Source of the DNA: an uncultured Lachnospiraceae bacterium
GTDB taxonomy: Bacteria; Bacillota; Clostridia; Lachnospirales; Lachnospiraceae
Direction: 5' to 3'
Assembly (NCBI GenBank): GCA_947165275.1
Contig: CAMUZQ010000002.1
Span: 1-64,000, forward strand
Length of the DNA: 64,000 nt
The position numbers and the translations under genes were made by a program. Below are positions 6,826 to 15,396 of this stretch, piece by piece. The notes under the pieces are model-generated. The model did not search any database, had not been told where the DNA came from, and saw nothing but the letters and a program-made list of their open reading frames with translations. Numbering within the stretch: the first letter of the stretch is position 1; every line of letters begins with the position of its first letter.

Positions 6826-8598
6826 ATGCGGGAGACTCGGGAAAGCGAAAGAATAAAAAGAGAGAGGGCAAGACGATATGAATTAGAGGATGCCCGCGAA
6901 CACAGGAGAAGATCAGGCAAACGCCGCCAAAAAGGCAGCGGAAGAAAGAAGGCCAAAAAGGCACTGCCTCTCATGATGGCCGGGCTTGTAATACTTATAA
7001 CAGTGGTGATCCTTTTGGGAAACGGACTCATGAAGGAGTTCGGAAGCTCGAGAGAGCGGGCAGATCTTGCGGAGCATCTGGGACTTGCCGGAAGCGAAGG
7101 GACTGCGCTCATCATAGACGGAGAGATCTCCGGCGAAACGGCGCAGATACAGAACGGAAACGTGTTTATTCCCATGGGACTTGCCAATCAGTTCTATGAC
7201 AATTTTTATTATGACAGCAGTGAAGATCATCTGCTCGTAACGGGAGCGTCGAAGACTGTCGAGGGAAATCAGGGAACAGATTATATTCCCGGTGAAACCG
7301 TATATATCTCGCTTTCATTCCTGAACAGATTTGTCCCTATGTATTATGAGGAATTTGAAGATCCTTCCAGGATAGATATAGTGACAAAGCCGGCTTCCGT
7401 AAATAATGCGGAAACTGCGGAAAATGCGATAATGAGGGTTTCGGCGGATAAAAAGACACCGATACTCATGGACATCGATAAGGGTGAGACCGTACAGGTC
7501 CTCGAAGAGAATGATGACTGGGCCAAGGTCAGATATCAGGCTGTGACCGGCTATATAGAGAGCAGGGAGCTGGATGATGACAGACAGGCCTCCACGACAG
7601 CCATAAGCGGCGGAGATGAGGCAGACCAGCAGTATGCAAGGCATACAAGGGATCACAAGATCGTGCTCGGATTTCATAATGTGGCTGTAGCCGATGCCAA
7701 TTCCTATCTTATAGAGGCAGCGTCCCAGACGAAGGGCATGAATGTAGTAGCGCCTACCTGGTTCGCTCTGGCTGACACTGAGGGTAATATATCAGATCTG
7801 GCGGGGGCAGCCTATGTGCAGAAGGCTCATGAGATGGGATATGAGATCTGGGGAGTTATAGACAACTTTACAAATCCCGTAGATACCAACGAGGTGCTCT
7901 CTCATACTTCAAAGCGTCTGGTGCTGGAGCAGAATCTGATAAATCTTGCAGTATCCTATGGCCTGGACGGGATAAATATAGACTTCGAGCAGCTTTCCGG
8001 TGAGACGGGTGATGATTTCGCCCAGTTTCTGAGAGAGCTGTCGATCTCTACCAGGGCAAACAACCTGGTTTTGTCCGTGGACAATTATGTGCCTCAGGAT
8101 TATACGGATTTTTACAGAAGAGACATACAGGGCAGGGTGGCAGATTATGTCATAATCATGGGATATGATGAGCATACCTCCGCATCGGCCGAGGCCGGTT
8201 CGGTCGCCTCCATAGGCTTTGTGACCCAGGGGATAGAGGATACCTTAAGTGAGGTTCCTGCTGCCCAGATAATAAATGCGATCCCCTTCTATACAAGGAA
8301 ATGGGCATATGAGGAGGGCATCCTTTCATGTGAAAGCATGGGTATGAGAGATGCGGCAGCATTTCTTGCGGATAACGGGGTCAAGGCGGCATGGGATGCG
8401 GAAACCTGCCAGAATTACGCTTCATTTGAAAAGAACGGGGTGCTTTACAGTATATGGCTTGAGGACAGTGAGAGCATATCCTCCAAGCTGGCGGTAATGA
8501 CAGCGCATGATCTGGGAGGAGTGGCCTGCTGGAAGCTTACGCAGGAAACCCCGGATATATGGGATACCATTACTTCATATTATCCTGCAGGGAGCTGA
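6826..8598 (+). CDS. Membrane-anchored GH18 family protein with SH3-like domain (YaaH/spore germination type)
   Basis: A 590-residue protein with a basic cytoplasmic N-terminus, one membrane helix (about residues 46-67), an extracellular N-terminal domain resembling the copper-amine-oxidase-N fold, a bacterial SH3 domain (about 195-250) and a C-terminal glycoside hydrolase 18 barrel (about 275-590). The catalytic motif DGxxxDxE is present as DGINIDFE. Related proteins act on peptidoglycan or chitin-like N-acetylglucosamine polymers; the real substrate is unknown. ATG 6826 is chosen because it has a GAGGAG site and lies after the promoter. The unusually basic juxtamembrane stretch (RRRSGKRRQKGSGRKKAKK) fits an inside-positive anchor. 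Sua5 follows after six bases. Confidence 0.82.
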   Translation: MRETRESERIKRERARRYELEDAREHRRRSGKRRQKGSGRKKAKKALPLMMAGLVILITVVILLGNGLMKEFGSSRERADLAEHLGLAGSEGTALIIDGEISGETAQIQNGNVFIPMGLANQFYDNFYYDSSEDHLLVTGASKTVEGNQGTDYIPGETVYISLSFLNRFVPMYYEEFEDPSRIDIVTKPASVNNAETAENAIMRVSADKKTPILMDIDKGETVQVLEENDDWAKVRYQAVTGYIESRELDDDRQASTTAISGGDEADQQYARHTRDHKIVLGFHNVAVADANSYLIEAASQTKGMNVVAPTWFALADTEGNISDLAGAAYVQKAHEMGYEIWGVIDNFTNPVDTNEVLSHTSKRLVLEQNLINLAVSYGLDGINIDFEQLSGETGDDFAQFLRELSISTRANNLVLSVDNYVPQDYTDFYRRDIQGRVADYVIIMGYDEHTSASAEAGSVASIGFVTQGIEDTLSEVPAAQIINAIPFYTRKWAYEEGILSCESMGMRDAAAFLADNGVKAAWDAETCQNYASFEKNGVLYSIWLEDSESISSKLAVMTAHDLGGVACWKLTQETPDIWDTITSYYPAGS

Positions 8599-8604
8599 GA
8601 CAGC

Positions 8605-9765
8605 ATGCAGACCAGGGTAATGAAAGCCTTTGGAGATCCCGGGCGTGACAGACAGGTCATGGAGGAGGCAGGAAGGATCATCAGAGCCGGAGGGCTGGTG
8701 GCGATCCCTACCGAGACAGTATACGGACTAGCAGGAGATGCCTTGAGACCGGAGTCCTCCAAAAAGATTTATGAAGCAAAGGGCAGACCGTCGGACAATC
8801 CGCTGATCGTGCATATAGCAAGGCTTGAGGATCTTGACAGGATAGCAAGGGATATACCCGGTGAGGCCTATGCGCTGGCCGGCAGATACTGGCCCGGGCC
8901 GCTGACCATGGTATTAAACAAAAAGGAGATCGTGCCCCGTGAGACCACCGGAGGTCTGGATACGGTAGCAGTCAGATTTCCCGTGAATAAGATAGCGCAG
9001 GAATTCATCCTGGCTTCGGGGGGGTTTATTGCAGCACCCTCGGCAAATATCTCCGGAAGGCCCAGCTGTACAAGGGCTGAGCACTGTCTGGCGGATCTTG
9101 AGGGCAGGATAGAGCTTATAATAGACGGCGGTGAGGTCGGTATAGGTCTTGAGTCCACAATAGTGGATCTTACGGGGGATGTCCCCTGTATACTAAGACA
9201 GGGCTATATCAACGAGGCAATGCTTAAGGAGGCTCTCGGGAATATAAGCCGGGATACGTCAACAGACGGACATCCGAAGGCTCCCGGAATGAAATACAGG
9301 CATTATGCCCCGAAGGGCAGGCTTACTATCGTCAAGGGAGACAGTGAAAGGGTTGCGGCAAGGATAAAGGAGCTTTTGCAGGAGCATGAAGGCAGGGGCG
9401 AAAGAGCGGCTGTGATCTCGGCGCATGAGCATGCGGATATGTACAGGGGTCGGTACGGAGATCAGAACCTGGAGTCAAACAGGGACCAGGACGCAGACCG
9501 GTACAGGGATCAGTACCCGGATACGGGCAAGGATCAGAAAAGTGATCAGAATGGAGACCGGAACCGGGATCGGTACAGGGTGTATGATCTGGGGAGTCTA
9601 CAGGATGAGGATGTCATCGCTCACAGGCTTTTTGCGGTATTGAGAGAGCTTGATGATGAAGGGATGGAATATATATACAGTGAAAGCTTTGATACTCCGA
9701 GGCTGGGCGAAGCCATAATGGACAGGCTTATGAGGGCCGCAGGGCATAATGTCATTCAGGCCTAG
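8605..9765 (+). CDS. L-threonylcarbamoyladenylate synthase (Sua5/YwlC)
   Basis: A 386-residue enzyme that makes threonylcarbamoyl-AMP from threonine, bicarbonate and ATP, the first step of t6A modification of ANN-decoding tRNAs. The YrdC-like catalytic domain is complete: GGLVAIPTETVYGLAGDA, the lysine- and arginine-rich KGRPSDNPLIVHI, and PSANISGRPS. The linker motif MKYRHYAPKGRL leads into the C-terminal Sua5 domain. That domain carries an odd insert at about residues 283-327, made almost only of D, R, Q, N, G and Y in imperfect short repeats; after it the domain resumes (VYDLGSLQDEDVIAHRLF). The tsaB/D/E partners are not in this window. Confidence 0.93.
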   Translation: MQTRVMKAFGDPGRDRQVMEEAGRIIRAGGLVAIPTETVYGLAGDALRPESSKKIYEAKGRPSDNPLIVHIARLEDLDRIARDIPGEAYALAGRYWPGPLTMVLNKKEIVPRETTGGLDTVAVRFPVNKIAQEFILASGGFIAAPSANISGRPSCTRAEHCLADLEGRIELIIDGGEVGIGLESTIVDLTGDVPCILRQGYINEAMLKEALGNISRDTSTDGHPKAPGMKYRHYAPKGRLTIVKGDSERVAARIKELLQEHEGRGERAAVISAHEHADMYRGRYGDQNLESNRDQDADRYRDQYPDTGKDQKSDQNGDRNRDRYRVYDLGSLQDEDVIAHRLFAVLRELDDEGMEYIYSESFDTPRLGEAIMDRLMRAAGHNVIQA

Positions 9766-9815
9766 AATAAAGAGGGCTAAGGATCCAAAACCACGATTTT
9801 ACAGAGGAGGAAGAT

Positions 9816-10253
9816 ATGAAGATAGCAATTGCATGTGATCACGGCGGATATGAGCTTAAGGTAAAGCTTATACCGCATCTTAAGGAGCAGGGACACGAGA
9901 TCGAGGATTTCGGATGTGACAGCACGGATTCAGTGGATTATCCCTCATATGGCAAGGCTGTAGGCCATGCGGTGGCCGACGGAAGGGCTGACAGGGGCAT
10001 AGTCATCTGTACTACCGGCATCGGCATCTCCATCGCCGCAAATAAGGTAAAGGGCGTGAGAGCAGCCGTATGTACAAACGGACTTATGGCAAAGATGACA
10101 AGACTTCATAATGACGCAAATGTACTGGCGCTGGGAGCGAATATCATCGGATACGGTCTCGCGGAGGAGATCACGGATGTATTCCTCAAGACAGAGTTTT
10201 CGGGCGGAGAAAGACACGTCCGCAGAGTTAATGCGATCGACGGGGATGACTGA
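9816..10253 (+). CDS. rpiB: Ribose-5-phosphate isomerase B
   Basis: A 145-residue enzyme interconverting ribose 5-phosphate and ribulose 5-phosphate in the pentose phosphate pathway. Family signs: MKIAIACDHGGYELK at the N-terminus, the active-site cysteine segment VICTTGIGISIAANK, and the C-terminal FSGGERHVRRV. Length is typical of the LacA/RpiB family; the sugar-phosphate-loop motif and lack of lac genes favour RpiB. A ribosome site GAGGAGG precedes the ATG. Its 3' end overlaps the next gene by eight bases. Confidence 0.94.
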   Translation: MKIAIACDHGGYELKVKLIPHLKEQGHEIEDFGCDSTDSVDYPSYGKAVGHAVADGRADRGIVICTTGIGISIAANKVKGVRAAVCTNGLMAKMTRLHNDANVLALGANIIGYGLAEEITDVFLKTEFSGGERHVRRVNAIDGDD

Positions 10254-10749
10254 AAAACAGACTAAAAAGAGAGAAGATCATATTTCATGGGATGAGTACT
10301 TCATGGGGGTGGCGAAGCTTACTGCAGACCGCTCCAAGGATCCTAATTCCCAGGTGGGAGCCTGCATCGTAAGCTCCGACCACAGGATACTGTCCATGGG
10401 CTATAACGGGTTTCCCATGGGCTGTTCGGATGATGAGTTTCCCTGGGCGAGAGAGGGCGACGCCCTTTCGGTAAAATATACCTATGTGACTCATGCGGAG
10501 CTTAATGCCATCCTTAATTTCAGGGGGAGCAATTCATCACTTGCAGGGGCTACTCTTTATGTGACGCTTTTTCCATGCAACGAATGCGCGAAGGCCATAA
10601 TACAGACCGGCATAAATACCGTGATCTATGAATCCGATAAGTATGCCGCAACCCCGTCTACCGTTGCTTCCAAAAGAATGTTTGATTCTGCAGGTGTTTC
10701 ATACAGGAAATATGAGCCCAGCGGAAGAAAGGTAAGCATAGATCTATGA
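10246..10749 (+). CDS. dCMP deaminase (ComEB type)
   Basis: A 167-residue zinc enzyme that deaminates dCMP to dUMP, feeding thymidylate synthesis. Zinc ligands and the catalytic glutamate are in THAELNA (about residues 83-89) and PCNECAK (about 110-116). The glycine-rich substrate loop ILSMGYNGFPMGCSDD is also characteristic. ATG 10246 is chosen because MTEKQTKKREDHISWDEYFM resembles the usual family start; earlier in-frame codons would overlap rpiB deeply. The overlap with rpiB (eight bases) and with the next gene (four bases, ATGA) shows tight coupling. Confidence 0.92.
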   Translation: MTEKQTKKREDHISWDEYFMGVAKLTADRSKDPNSQVGACIVSSDHRILSMGYNGFPMGCSDDEFPWAREGDALSVKYTYVTHAELNAILNFRGSNSSLAGATLYVTLFPCNECAKAIIQTGINTVIYESDKYAATPSTVASKRMFDSAGVSYRKYEPSGRKVSIDL

Positions 10750-12512
10750 GGCTTATGAGGCTGTATCTGAAAAGGATCATATGTATCGCAGCCGCGTTTT
10801 CACTTGCTGTGACTCCGGTGCCGGTTCATGCTTCAACTACATCCGATAAGATAAAACAGGTTGAGAAGGAGCAGGCAAATACAAAGGATAAGCTCGGAGA
10901 AACACAGGATACCCTGGATCAGCTCAAGGACTCCAAACAGGCTATACAGAAAAGCCTGAATAACCTTAATGACCAGCTTGATGAAAAGACAGAGGAGATA
11001 TCCGATATAGAGGATCAGATCTCTGCAAAAAAGCAGGAGATCGAGGATATCGAGAAGGAATATGAGGACGCTCTGGAGCAGGCTGATGAGCAGTATAAAT
11101 TCATCAAGGCCAGGATCAGGACGATATATGAGACAGGCTCAAATGATATATATGATCTTTTATTCAATTCCGGGAGCATGGCCGGGTTTTTGAATAAGGC
11201 CATATATATTTCCAGAATGAATGATTATGACAAAAAGATGATGGACAAGCTCCAGAATCTGATGGATGATGCTAATTCAAAGAAGGAAAGGCTCGTAAAT
11301 GAGGATCAGGAGCTCCAGGAGCTTATCACTGCGAAGGAAAAAGAGGTGGATGATCTGGAAGAGCTCGTGGACAGCACGGAAAACAGCCTTGTAAGCTACG
11401 CAGGTGCCATATCCGAAAAGGAAAGGGAGGCTCTTGAGTATGAGGCGAAGCTCGTGGCAAGCCAGAGTACCCTCGCATCCCTGAAATCAAAGCTTGCAGA
11501 GGAGGAGGAGCTCGCCCGACAGGCTGAAAAGATGGCCTTCAGGGATATTTCAGAGGTATCGGTAGGAGCAGGCGACAGAGACCTGCTCGCAGCTATCATA
11601 CAGTGTGAGGCGGGCGGAGAGCCCTATGCAGGAAAGATAGCGGTGGGAGCCGTCATCATGAACCGTGTAAGGAGCGGAGCCTTCCCTAATACCATAGCCG
11701 GAGTTGTATACCAGCCGATGCAGTTCCAGCCTGTACGTTCCGGAAGACTTGCGATAAGGCTCTCGGAGGGCGCAAACAGCGAATGCTACAAGGCTGCCGA
11801 CGAGGTAATGGCGGGAGCAAATAATATAGGCAACTGTCTCTTCTTCAGGACAGTGGTGCCCGGCATAAAGGGAACTATAATAGGACATCATGTATTCTAT
11901 CTGCACTGGACAGGTGTAGCGTCAGGATACGGCACCGTGGAGGAGTCCATGGACGGAGATGCCTCCGAATCCAAGGCGGCCTCGGAGGAAGCAGCCTCAG
12001 AGGAGGCTTCGAAGGAGAATGCTTCCAAGGAGAGCTCATCCGAGGAGAAATCCTCAAAATCATCTGAGGATAAGTCATCCGGGGATGATGAGGACAGCGA
12101 TGATGAGGAGGAGTCAATGGAGTCTGAGGATAAGTCCGGCGACAGGTCCTCAAAGGATGAATCTTCGAAGGAGCAGGCCTCAAAGGAAGCCTCGGAAGCA
12201 GCGTCGAAGGAAGCAGCGTCGAAGGAGGCAGCATCGAAAGAAGCAGCATCCAAGGAAGCCGATGAGGAAGCGTCAAAAGAAGCAGCATCGAAGGAGGAGG
12301 CCTCTAAGGAAGCAGCATCAAAGGAGCAGGCCGAGAAGGAGGCCAGCGAGCAGGCTTCGAAGGAGAAGGCAGAAAAGGAGGCCAGCGAGCAGGCTTCGAA
12401 GGAGAAGGCAGAAAAGGAGGCCAGCGAGCAGGCTTCGAAGGAGAAGGCGGAAAAAGAGGCTGCAGAGCAGAGCGAGAAGGAGGAGAGCAACTCCGACGGA
12501 GAATCCGAATAA
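10746..12512 (+). CDS. Secreted coiled-coil cell wall hydrolase (SleB/CwlJ-type domain) with repetitive tail
   Basis: A 588-residue exported protein. It has a signal peptide (about 1-30, ending PVPVHAS), a long coiled coil (about 33-265) of the kind found in PcsB and CwlO-family hydrolases, then a Hydrolase_2 (SleB/CwlJ) domain at about 275-390 with the hallmarks AIIQCEAGGEP, AVGAVIMNRV and HHVFYLHW. The remaining 190 residues are a low-complexity tail of K, E, A and S, including AASKEAASKEAASKE and three copies of a 13-residue unit. Domain family known; a role in wall turnover at division is inference from the coiled-coil/hydrolase arrangement. Overlaps the previous stop by four bases. Confidence 0.85.
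   Translation: MRLMRLYLKRIICIAAAFSLAVTPVPVHASTTSDKIKQVEKEQANTKDKLGETQDTLDQLKDSKQAIQKSLNNLNDQLDEKTEEISDIEDQISAKKQEIEDIEKEYEDALEQADEQYKFIKARIRTIYETGSNDIYDLLFNSGSMAGFLNKAIYISRMNDYDKKMMDKLQNLMDDANSKKERLVNEDQELQELITAKEKEVDDLEELVDSTENSLVSYAGAISEKEREALEYEAKLVASQSTLASLKSKLAEEEELARQAEKMAFRDISEVSVGAGDRDLLAAIIQCEAGGEPYAGKIAVGAVIMNRVRSGAFPNTIAGVVYQPMQFQPVRSGRLAIRLSEGANSECYKAADEVMAGANNIGNCLFFRTVVPGIKGTIIGHHVFYLHWTGVASGYGTVEESMDGDASESKAASEEAASEEASKENASKESSSEEKSSKSSEDKSSGDDEDSDDEEESMESEDKSGDRSSKDESSKEQASKEASEAASKEAASKEAASKEAASKEADEEASKEAASKEEASKEAASKEQAEKEASEQASKEKAEKEASEQASKEKAEKEASEQASKEKAEKEAAEQSEKEESNSDGESE
12339..12455 (+). repeat. 39-bp in-frame tandem repeat, three copies
   Basis: Units begin at 12339, 12378 and 12417; each encodes EASEQASKEKAEK. 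The copies are almost identical at DNA level, whereas the neighbouring AASKE repeats have drifted, so this expansion is the most recent. It should be prone to length change. Confidence 0.9.
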
Positions 12513-12572
12513 AAGGAGAAAGCTTAGACAGCCTGGAGTTAAAAAAATCCCATAAGATAAGAGAATCCCTGG

Positions 12573-12672
12573 AGATAAGATAAAGCACGGGAGATCGAAA
12601 AAACACAGAAAGATAAGATAAAGCACAGGAGATCGAAAAAACACAGAAAGATAAGATAAAGCACAGGAGATC
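12573..12672 (+). repeat. 38-bp non-coding tandem repeat, three copies
   Basis: Units starting AGATAAGATAAAGCAC occur at 12573, 12611 and 12649; the third decays after GAGATC. Weaker relatives (GGAGATC, AGATCAGAAAA, GATAAGA) continue to about 12820, filling the whole 320-base gap between the wall hydrolase gene and the terminator. No gene is seen in the gap. Each unit contains in-frame stops (TAA). Confidence 0.85.
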
Positions 12673-12828
12673 ATAAAGAATACTGGCAGATCAGTAATTA
12701 TCGGGGAGATCAGAAAAAAACACTGGAAGATCAGAAAATACCGGGAGCTAAAAAGCTCTGAAGATAAGGAAATCCTGAGAGATAAGATGAAAGCCGGAGA
12801 TCGGAGATCGAAAGAATAGAGTATAAGA

Positions 12829-12861
12829 AAAGGATTCAGCCCGGAGGCTGAATCCTTTTTT
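12829..12861. terminator. Bidirectional intrinsic terminator
   Basis: AAAGGATTCAGC, a six-base loop, and GCTGAATCCTTT, followed by T on the plus strand and by an A/T-rich run when read on the minus strand. It ends the plus-strand hydrolase transcript and the minus-strand V-ATPase transcript. The stop codon of the DUF402 gene lies inside the stem. Confidence 0.85.
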
Positions 12862-13342
12862 CTATCTCGTCCTGAAGTTCATTAAAATGACCGTCATATA
12901 TGATGCGGAGCAGGGAATCAAGAGCGCGTATCGCTTTCTTTACCTCGCTTCCTGTGAGGAGCTCCTTATCCAGGGCTTCCTCAAATTCATCAAGGTCAAC
13001 CACCTTTACAAAGCCGTCGGGAAAAACTATCACATCGGCCAGCAGATCACGGAATACGTATTCGTCGCCTTCGTTATCATAGGTATAATCGATGATATCG
13101 CAGTACCAGTAGATAAGACTGTCATCACTGAAGAGGAACTTGCTTACCTTGTAGTTTTTCTTCAAAAAATAGCACGAATATCCGTGGTCGAGACGGGGTT
13201 TGGGATGCAGGGCTTTCCATTTAGTGACGATGATATCGTTGTCCATATATATGATCTCATCGTCCTCCAGTCTTACACATTCATCAGGTATAAGCCGTCT
13301 TCTGTACAAAACCGGGTTGTGTCCAAAGCCTGATCCCTGCAC
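12836..13342 (-). CDS. DUF402 (FomD/Ntdp-like) protein
   Basis: A 168-residue protein of the DUF402 superfamily, whose studied Gram-positive members are nucleoside tri- and diphosphatases with a beta-barrel fold. The acidic signature expected for metal and phosphate handling is visible: SLIYWYCDIIDYTYDNEGDE followed by DLLADVIVFPDGFVKVVD and LDEFEEAL. GTG start: it abuts the TAA of V-ATPase subunit D and has AGGGAGG six bases upstream, so it is the last gene of the V-ATPase operon. Whether its job relates to the ATPase is unknown. Family assignment good, biochemical activity inferred. Confidence 0.75.
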   Translation of the reverse strand: MQGSGFGHNPVLYRRRLIPDECVRLEDDEIIYMDNDIIVTKWKALHPKPRLDHGYSCYFLKKNYKVSKFLFSDDSLIYWYCDIIDYTYDNEGDEYVFRDLLADVIVFPDGFVKVVDLDEFEEALDKELLTGSEVKKAIRALDSLLRIIYDGHFNELQDEIEKRIQPPG

Positions 13343-14005
13343 TTACGCCTCCCTTTCGCTGTAGTGATGAGCATCCTCAAGCAGCATGTCTTTAACCTTC
13401 ATAAGTCTTATCTGCGTGCTTCGTTCGTTTTCATCAAGCTTCATGGTGATCATCTTGATACCGGCCTCGGTCTCGGGAATGATCACATGCTCGAGAGCAT
13501 TAACCCTTCGCCTTGTCTTTTCGATCTCGGCCGCCATGAGCTGGCAGGCTTTTTCTATCTCCGCAAGCTTCAGCATGTCTGGCAGCAGATCGGACAGGCT
13601 TTTGACCGCATCATCCAGATCGGATGAGGTAAAGGCGAATCCGTAGGAATAGATATCATTCGGATCGGAGGTTCTCGTTTTGTATTCGAAGACCGGGATA
13701 TCCACGCTCATGATGTTCTTTTCCGATACCTCAAGCGATACCTCCTGCTTGGGCGTCATGAAGGCTACATTAACTGCCTCCTCACTCATCGTGGATTTTG
13801 CGAGCACAAAGTTTTTGTTTGCTGCTTCAAGTCCGGCTTCGACCTTTTTACGGAGCTCCATATTGTCTCGTACCATGGCCAGGAACTGTCTCATAAGCTC
13901 ATCCCGCTTATCCTTGAGAAGCTTATGACCACGTCTGGTGGTCACGAGCTTTCTCTTGAGCCTTGTCAGCTCCATTCTGGTAGCTGTTACGGTTTTATTT
14001 GCCAT
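13343..14005 (-). CDS. atpD: V-type ATP synthase subunit D
   Basis: A 220-residue central rotor shaft subunit linking the A3B3 head to the membrane ring. Long helical hairpin pattern: TVTATRMELTRLKRKL at the start, and RRRVNALEHVIIPETEAGIK near the C-terminus, a D-subunit hallmark. The order B then D is normal for bacterial V-ATPase operons; the start follows the B stop after a 20-base gap. Confidence 0.93.
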   Translation of the reverse strand: MANKTVTATRMELTRLKRKLVTTRRGHKLLKDKRDELMRQFLAMVRDNMELRKKVEAGLEAANKNFVLAKSTMSEEAVNVAFMTPKQEVSLEVSEKNIMSVDIPVFEYKTRTSDPNDIYSYGFAFTSSDLDDAVKSLSDLLPDMLKLAEIEKACQLMAAEIEKTRRRVNALEHVIIPETEAGIKMITMKLDENERSTQIRLMKVKDMLLEDAHHYSEREA

Positions 14006-14025
14006 CTGTCACCTTCTACTTTTAA

Positions 14026-15396
14026 TCATTTATTATAATACTTATCCAGGAACTCATCCTTGATACGCTTCAGCTCTGTACGAGGAAGGATCCGGAGAAG
14101 CTCCCAGCCGATATCCAGGGTTTCCTCGATGCTCCTGTCGGCGCGGTAACCCTGATTGATGTACTGCTGCTCAAACTCATCGGCAAATTTTGCATAGAGC
14201 TTGTCTATATCCGTAAGAGCTGCCTCACCGAGGATCATCATGAGCTCCTTGGCGTCCTTACCTCTTGCGTAGGCTGCAAACAGCTGGTTCATGGTATTTG
14301 CATGATCTGCCCTGGTCTTGCCGTCGCCGATACCCTTATCCTTAAGTCTGGAAAGGGAAGGAAGCACGTCAATGGGGGGCTCGATACCACGTCTGTACAG
14401 GTCACGGGAAAGAATGATCTGTCCCTCGGTGATATATCCTGTAAGGTCGGGGATGGGGTGTGTCTTATCATCCTCAGGCATGGTAAGGATCGGGATCATC
14501 GTGATGGAACCCTTCTTGCCCTTCTGACGTCCTGCTCTTTCATAAAGCGAAGCAAGGTCTGTATACATGTATCCGGGATATCCGCGGCGTCCGGGGACCT
14601 CCTTACGTGCGGCAGATACCTCACGGAGGGCGTCAGCGTAGTTTGTGATATCCGTAAGTATTACAAGGACATGCATACCCTTTTCAAAAGCGAGATATTC
14701 GGCAGCAGTAAGGGCCATACGTGGTGTGGCTATACGCTCGACAGCCGGGTCATTTGCAAGGTTCATGAAAAGGACCGTCCTGTCTATGGCTCCGGTCTCA
14801 CGGAAGGACTCAACGAAGTCGTTTGATTCCTCGAAGGTGATACCCATAGCAGCGAATACAACCGCGAACTGCTCATCTGTGCCGCGGACCTTTGCCTGAC
14901 GGGCTATCTGAGCCGCGAGCTTTGCATGAGGGAGACCTGAAGCAGAGAAAATAGGGAGCTTCTGGCCCCTGACAAGGGTATTAAGTCCGTCTATGGCCGA
15001 TACTCCAGTCTGTATGAACTCCTCAGGGTAAGCCCTGGCAGCGGGGTTCATGGGAAGACCGTTTACGTCCCTTCTCTCATCGGGAAGGATCTCCGGTCCG
15101 TTATCTATAGGTCTGCCGAGTCCGTCAAAGACCCTGGAGAGCATGTCCTCGGAAACTCCGAGCTCCATGGTACGTCCAAGGAATCTGACCTTTGAACTCT
15201 CAAGGTTCAGACCTGTGGAATTTTCAAAAAGCTGTACGAGCGCATTACCGCCGTCTATTTCAAGTACTCTGCAGCGACGCTTCTCGCCGTTGGAAAGCTC
15301 GATCTCTCCAAGCTCGTCGAATGCGACATTCTCAACATCGCGGACAAGCATCAGAGGACCGGCAACCTCCTGTATCGTTCTATACTCCTTTGGCAT
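14026..15396 (-). CDS. atpB: V-type ATP synthase subunit B
   Basis: A 456-residue non-catalytic nucleotide-binding subunit of the A3B3 head. It has the standard N-terminus ([15 protein letters not shown]), [19 protein letters not shown] in place of a working P-loop, and the [20 protein letters not shown] segment typical of B subunits. Length is normal. Its ATG directly follows the stop of subunit A, which couples the two 1:1 partners. Confidence 0.96.
   Translation of the reverse strand: MPKEYRTIQEVAGPLMLVRDVENVAFDELGEIELSNGEKRRCRVLEIDGGNALVQLFENSTGLNLESSKVRFLGRTMELGVSEDMLSRVFDGLGRPIDNGPEILPDERRDVNGLPMNPAARAYPEEFIQTGVSAIDGLNTLVRGQKLPIFSASGLPHAKLAAQIARQAKVRGTDEQFAVVFAAMGITFEESNDFVESFRETGAIDRTVLFMNLANDPAVERIATPRMALTAAEYLAFEKGMHVLVILTDITNYADALREVSAARKEVPGRRGYPGYMYTDLASLYERAGRQKGKKGSITMIPILTMPEDDKTHPIPDLTGYITEGQIILSRDLYRRGIEPPIDVLPSLSRLKDKGIGDGKTRADHANTMNQLFAAYARGKDAKELMMILGEAALTDIDKLYAKFADEFEQQYINQGYRADRSIEETLDIGWELLRILPRTELKRIKDEFLDKYYNK

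Noticed and set aside
9425-9643. Plus-strand overlapping frame inside Sua5 made of T, G, I and R repeats
   Set aside because: It is the shifted reading of the repetitive insert; no ribosome site.
11897-12555. Long overlapping reading frames on both strands in the wall hydrolase tail
   Set aside because: They are products of the low-complexity K/E/A/S coding DNA, read as R/P/Q-rich or S/F/A-rich strings; no start signals or plausible protein features.
12573-12672. CRISPR array
   Set aside because: The 38-bp units are adjacent, with no unique spacers; no cas genes nearby. The same holds for the arrays at 24945 and 45904.
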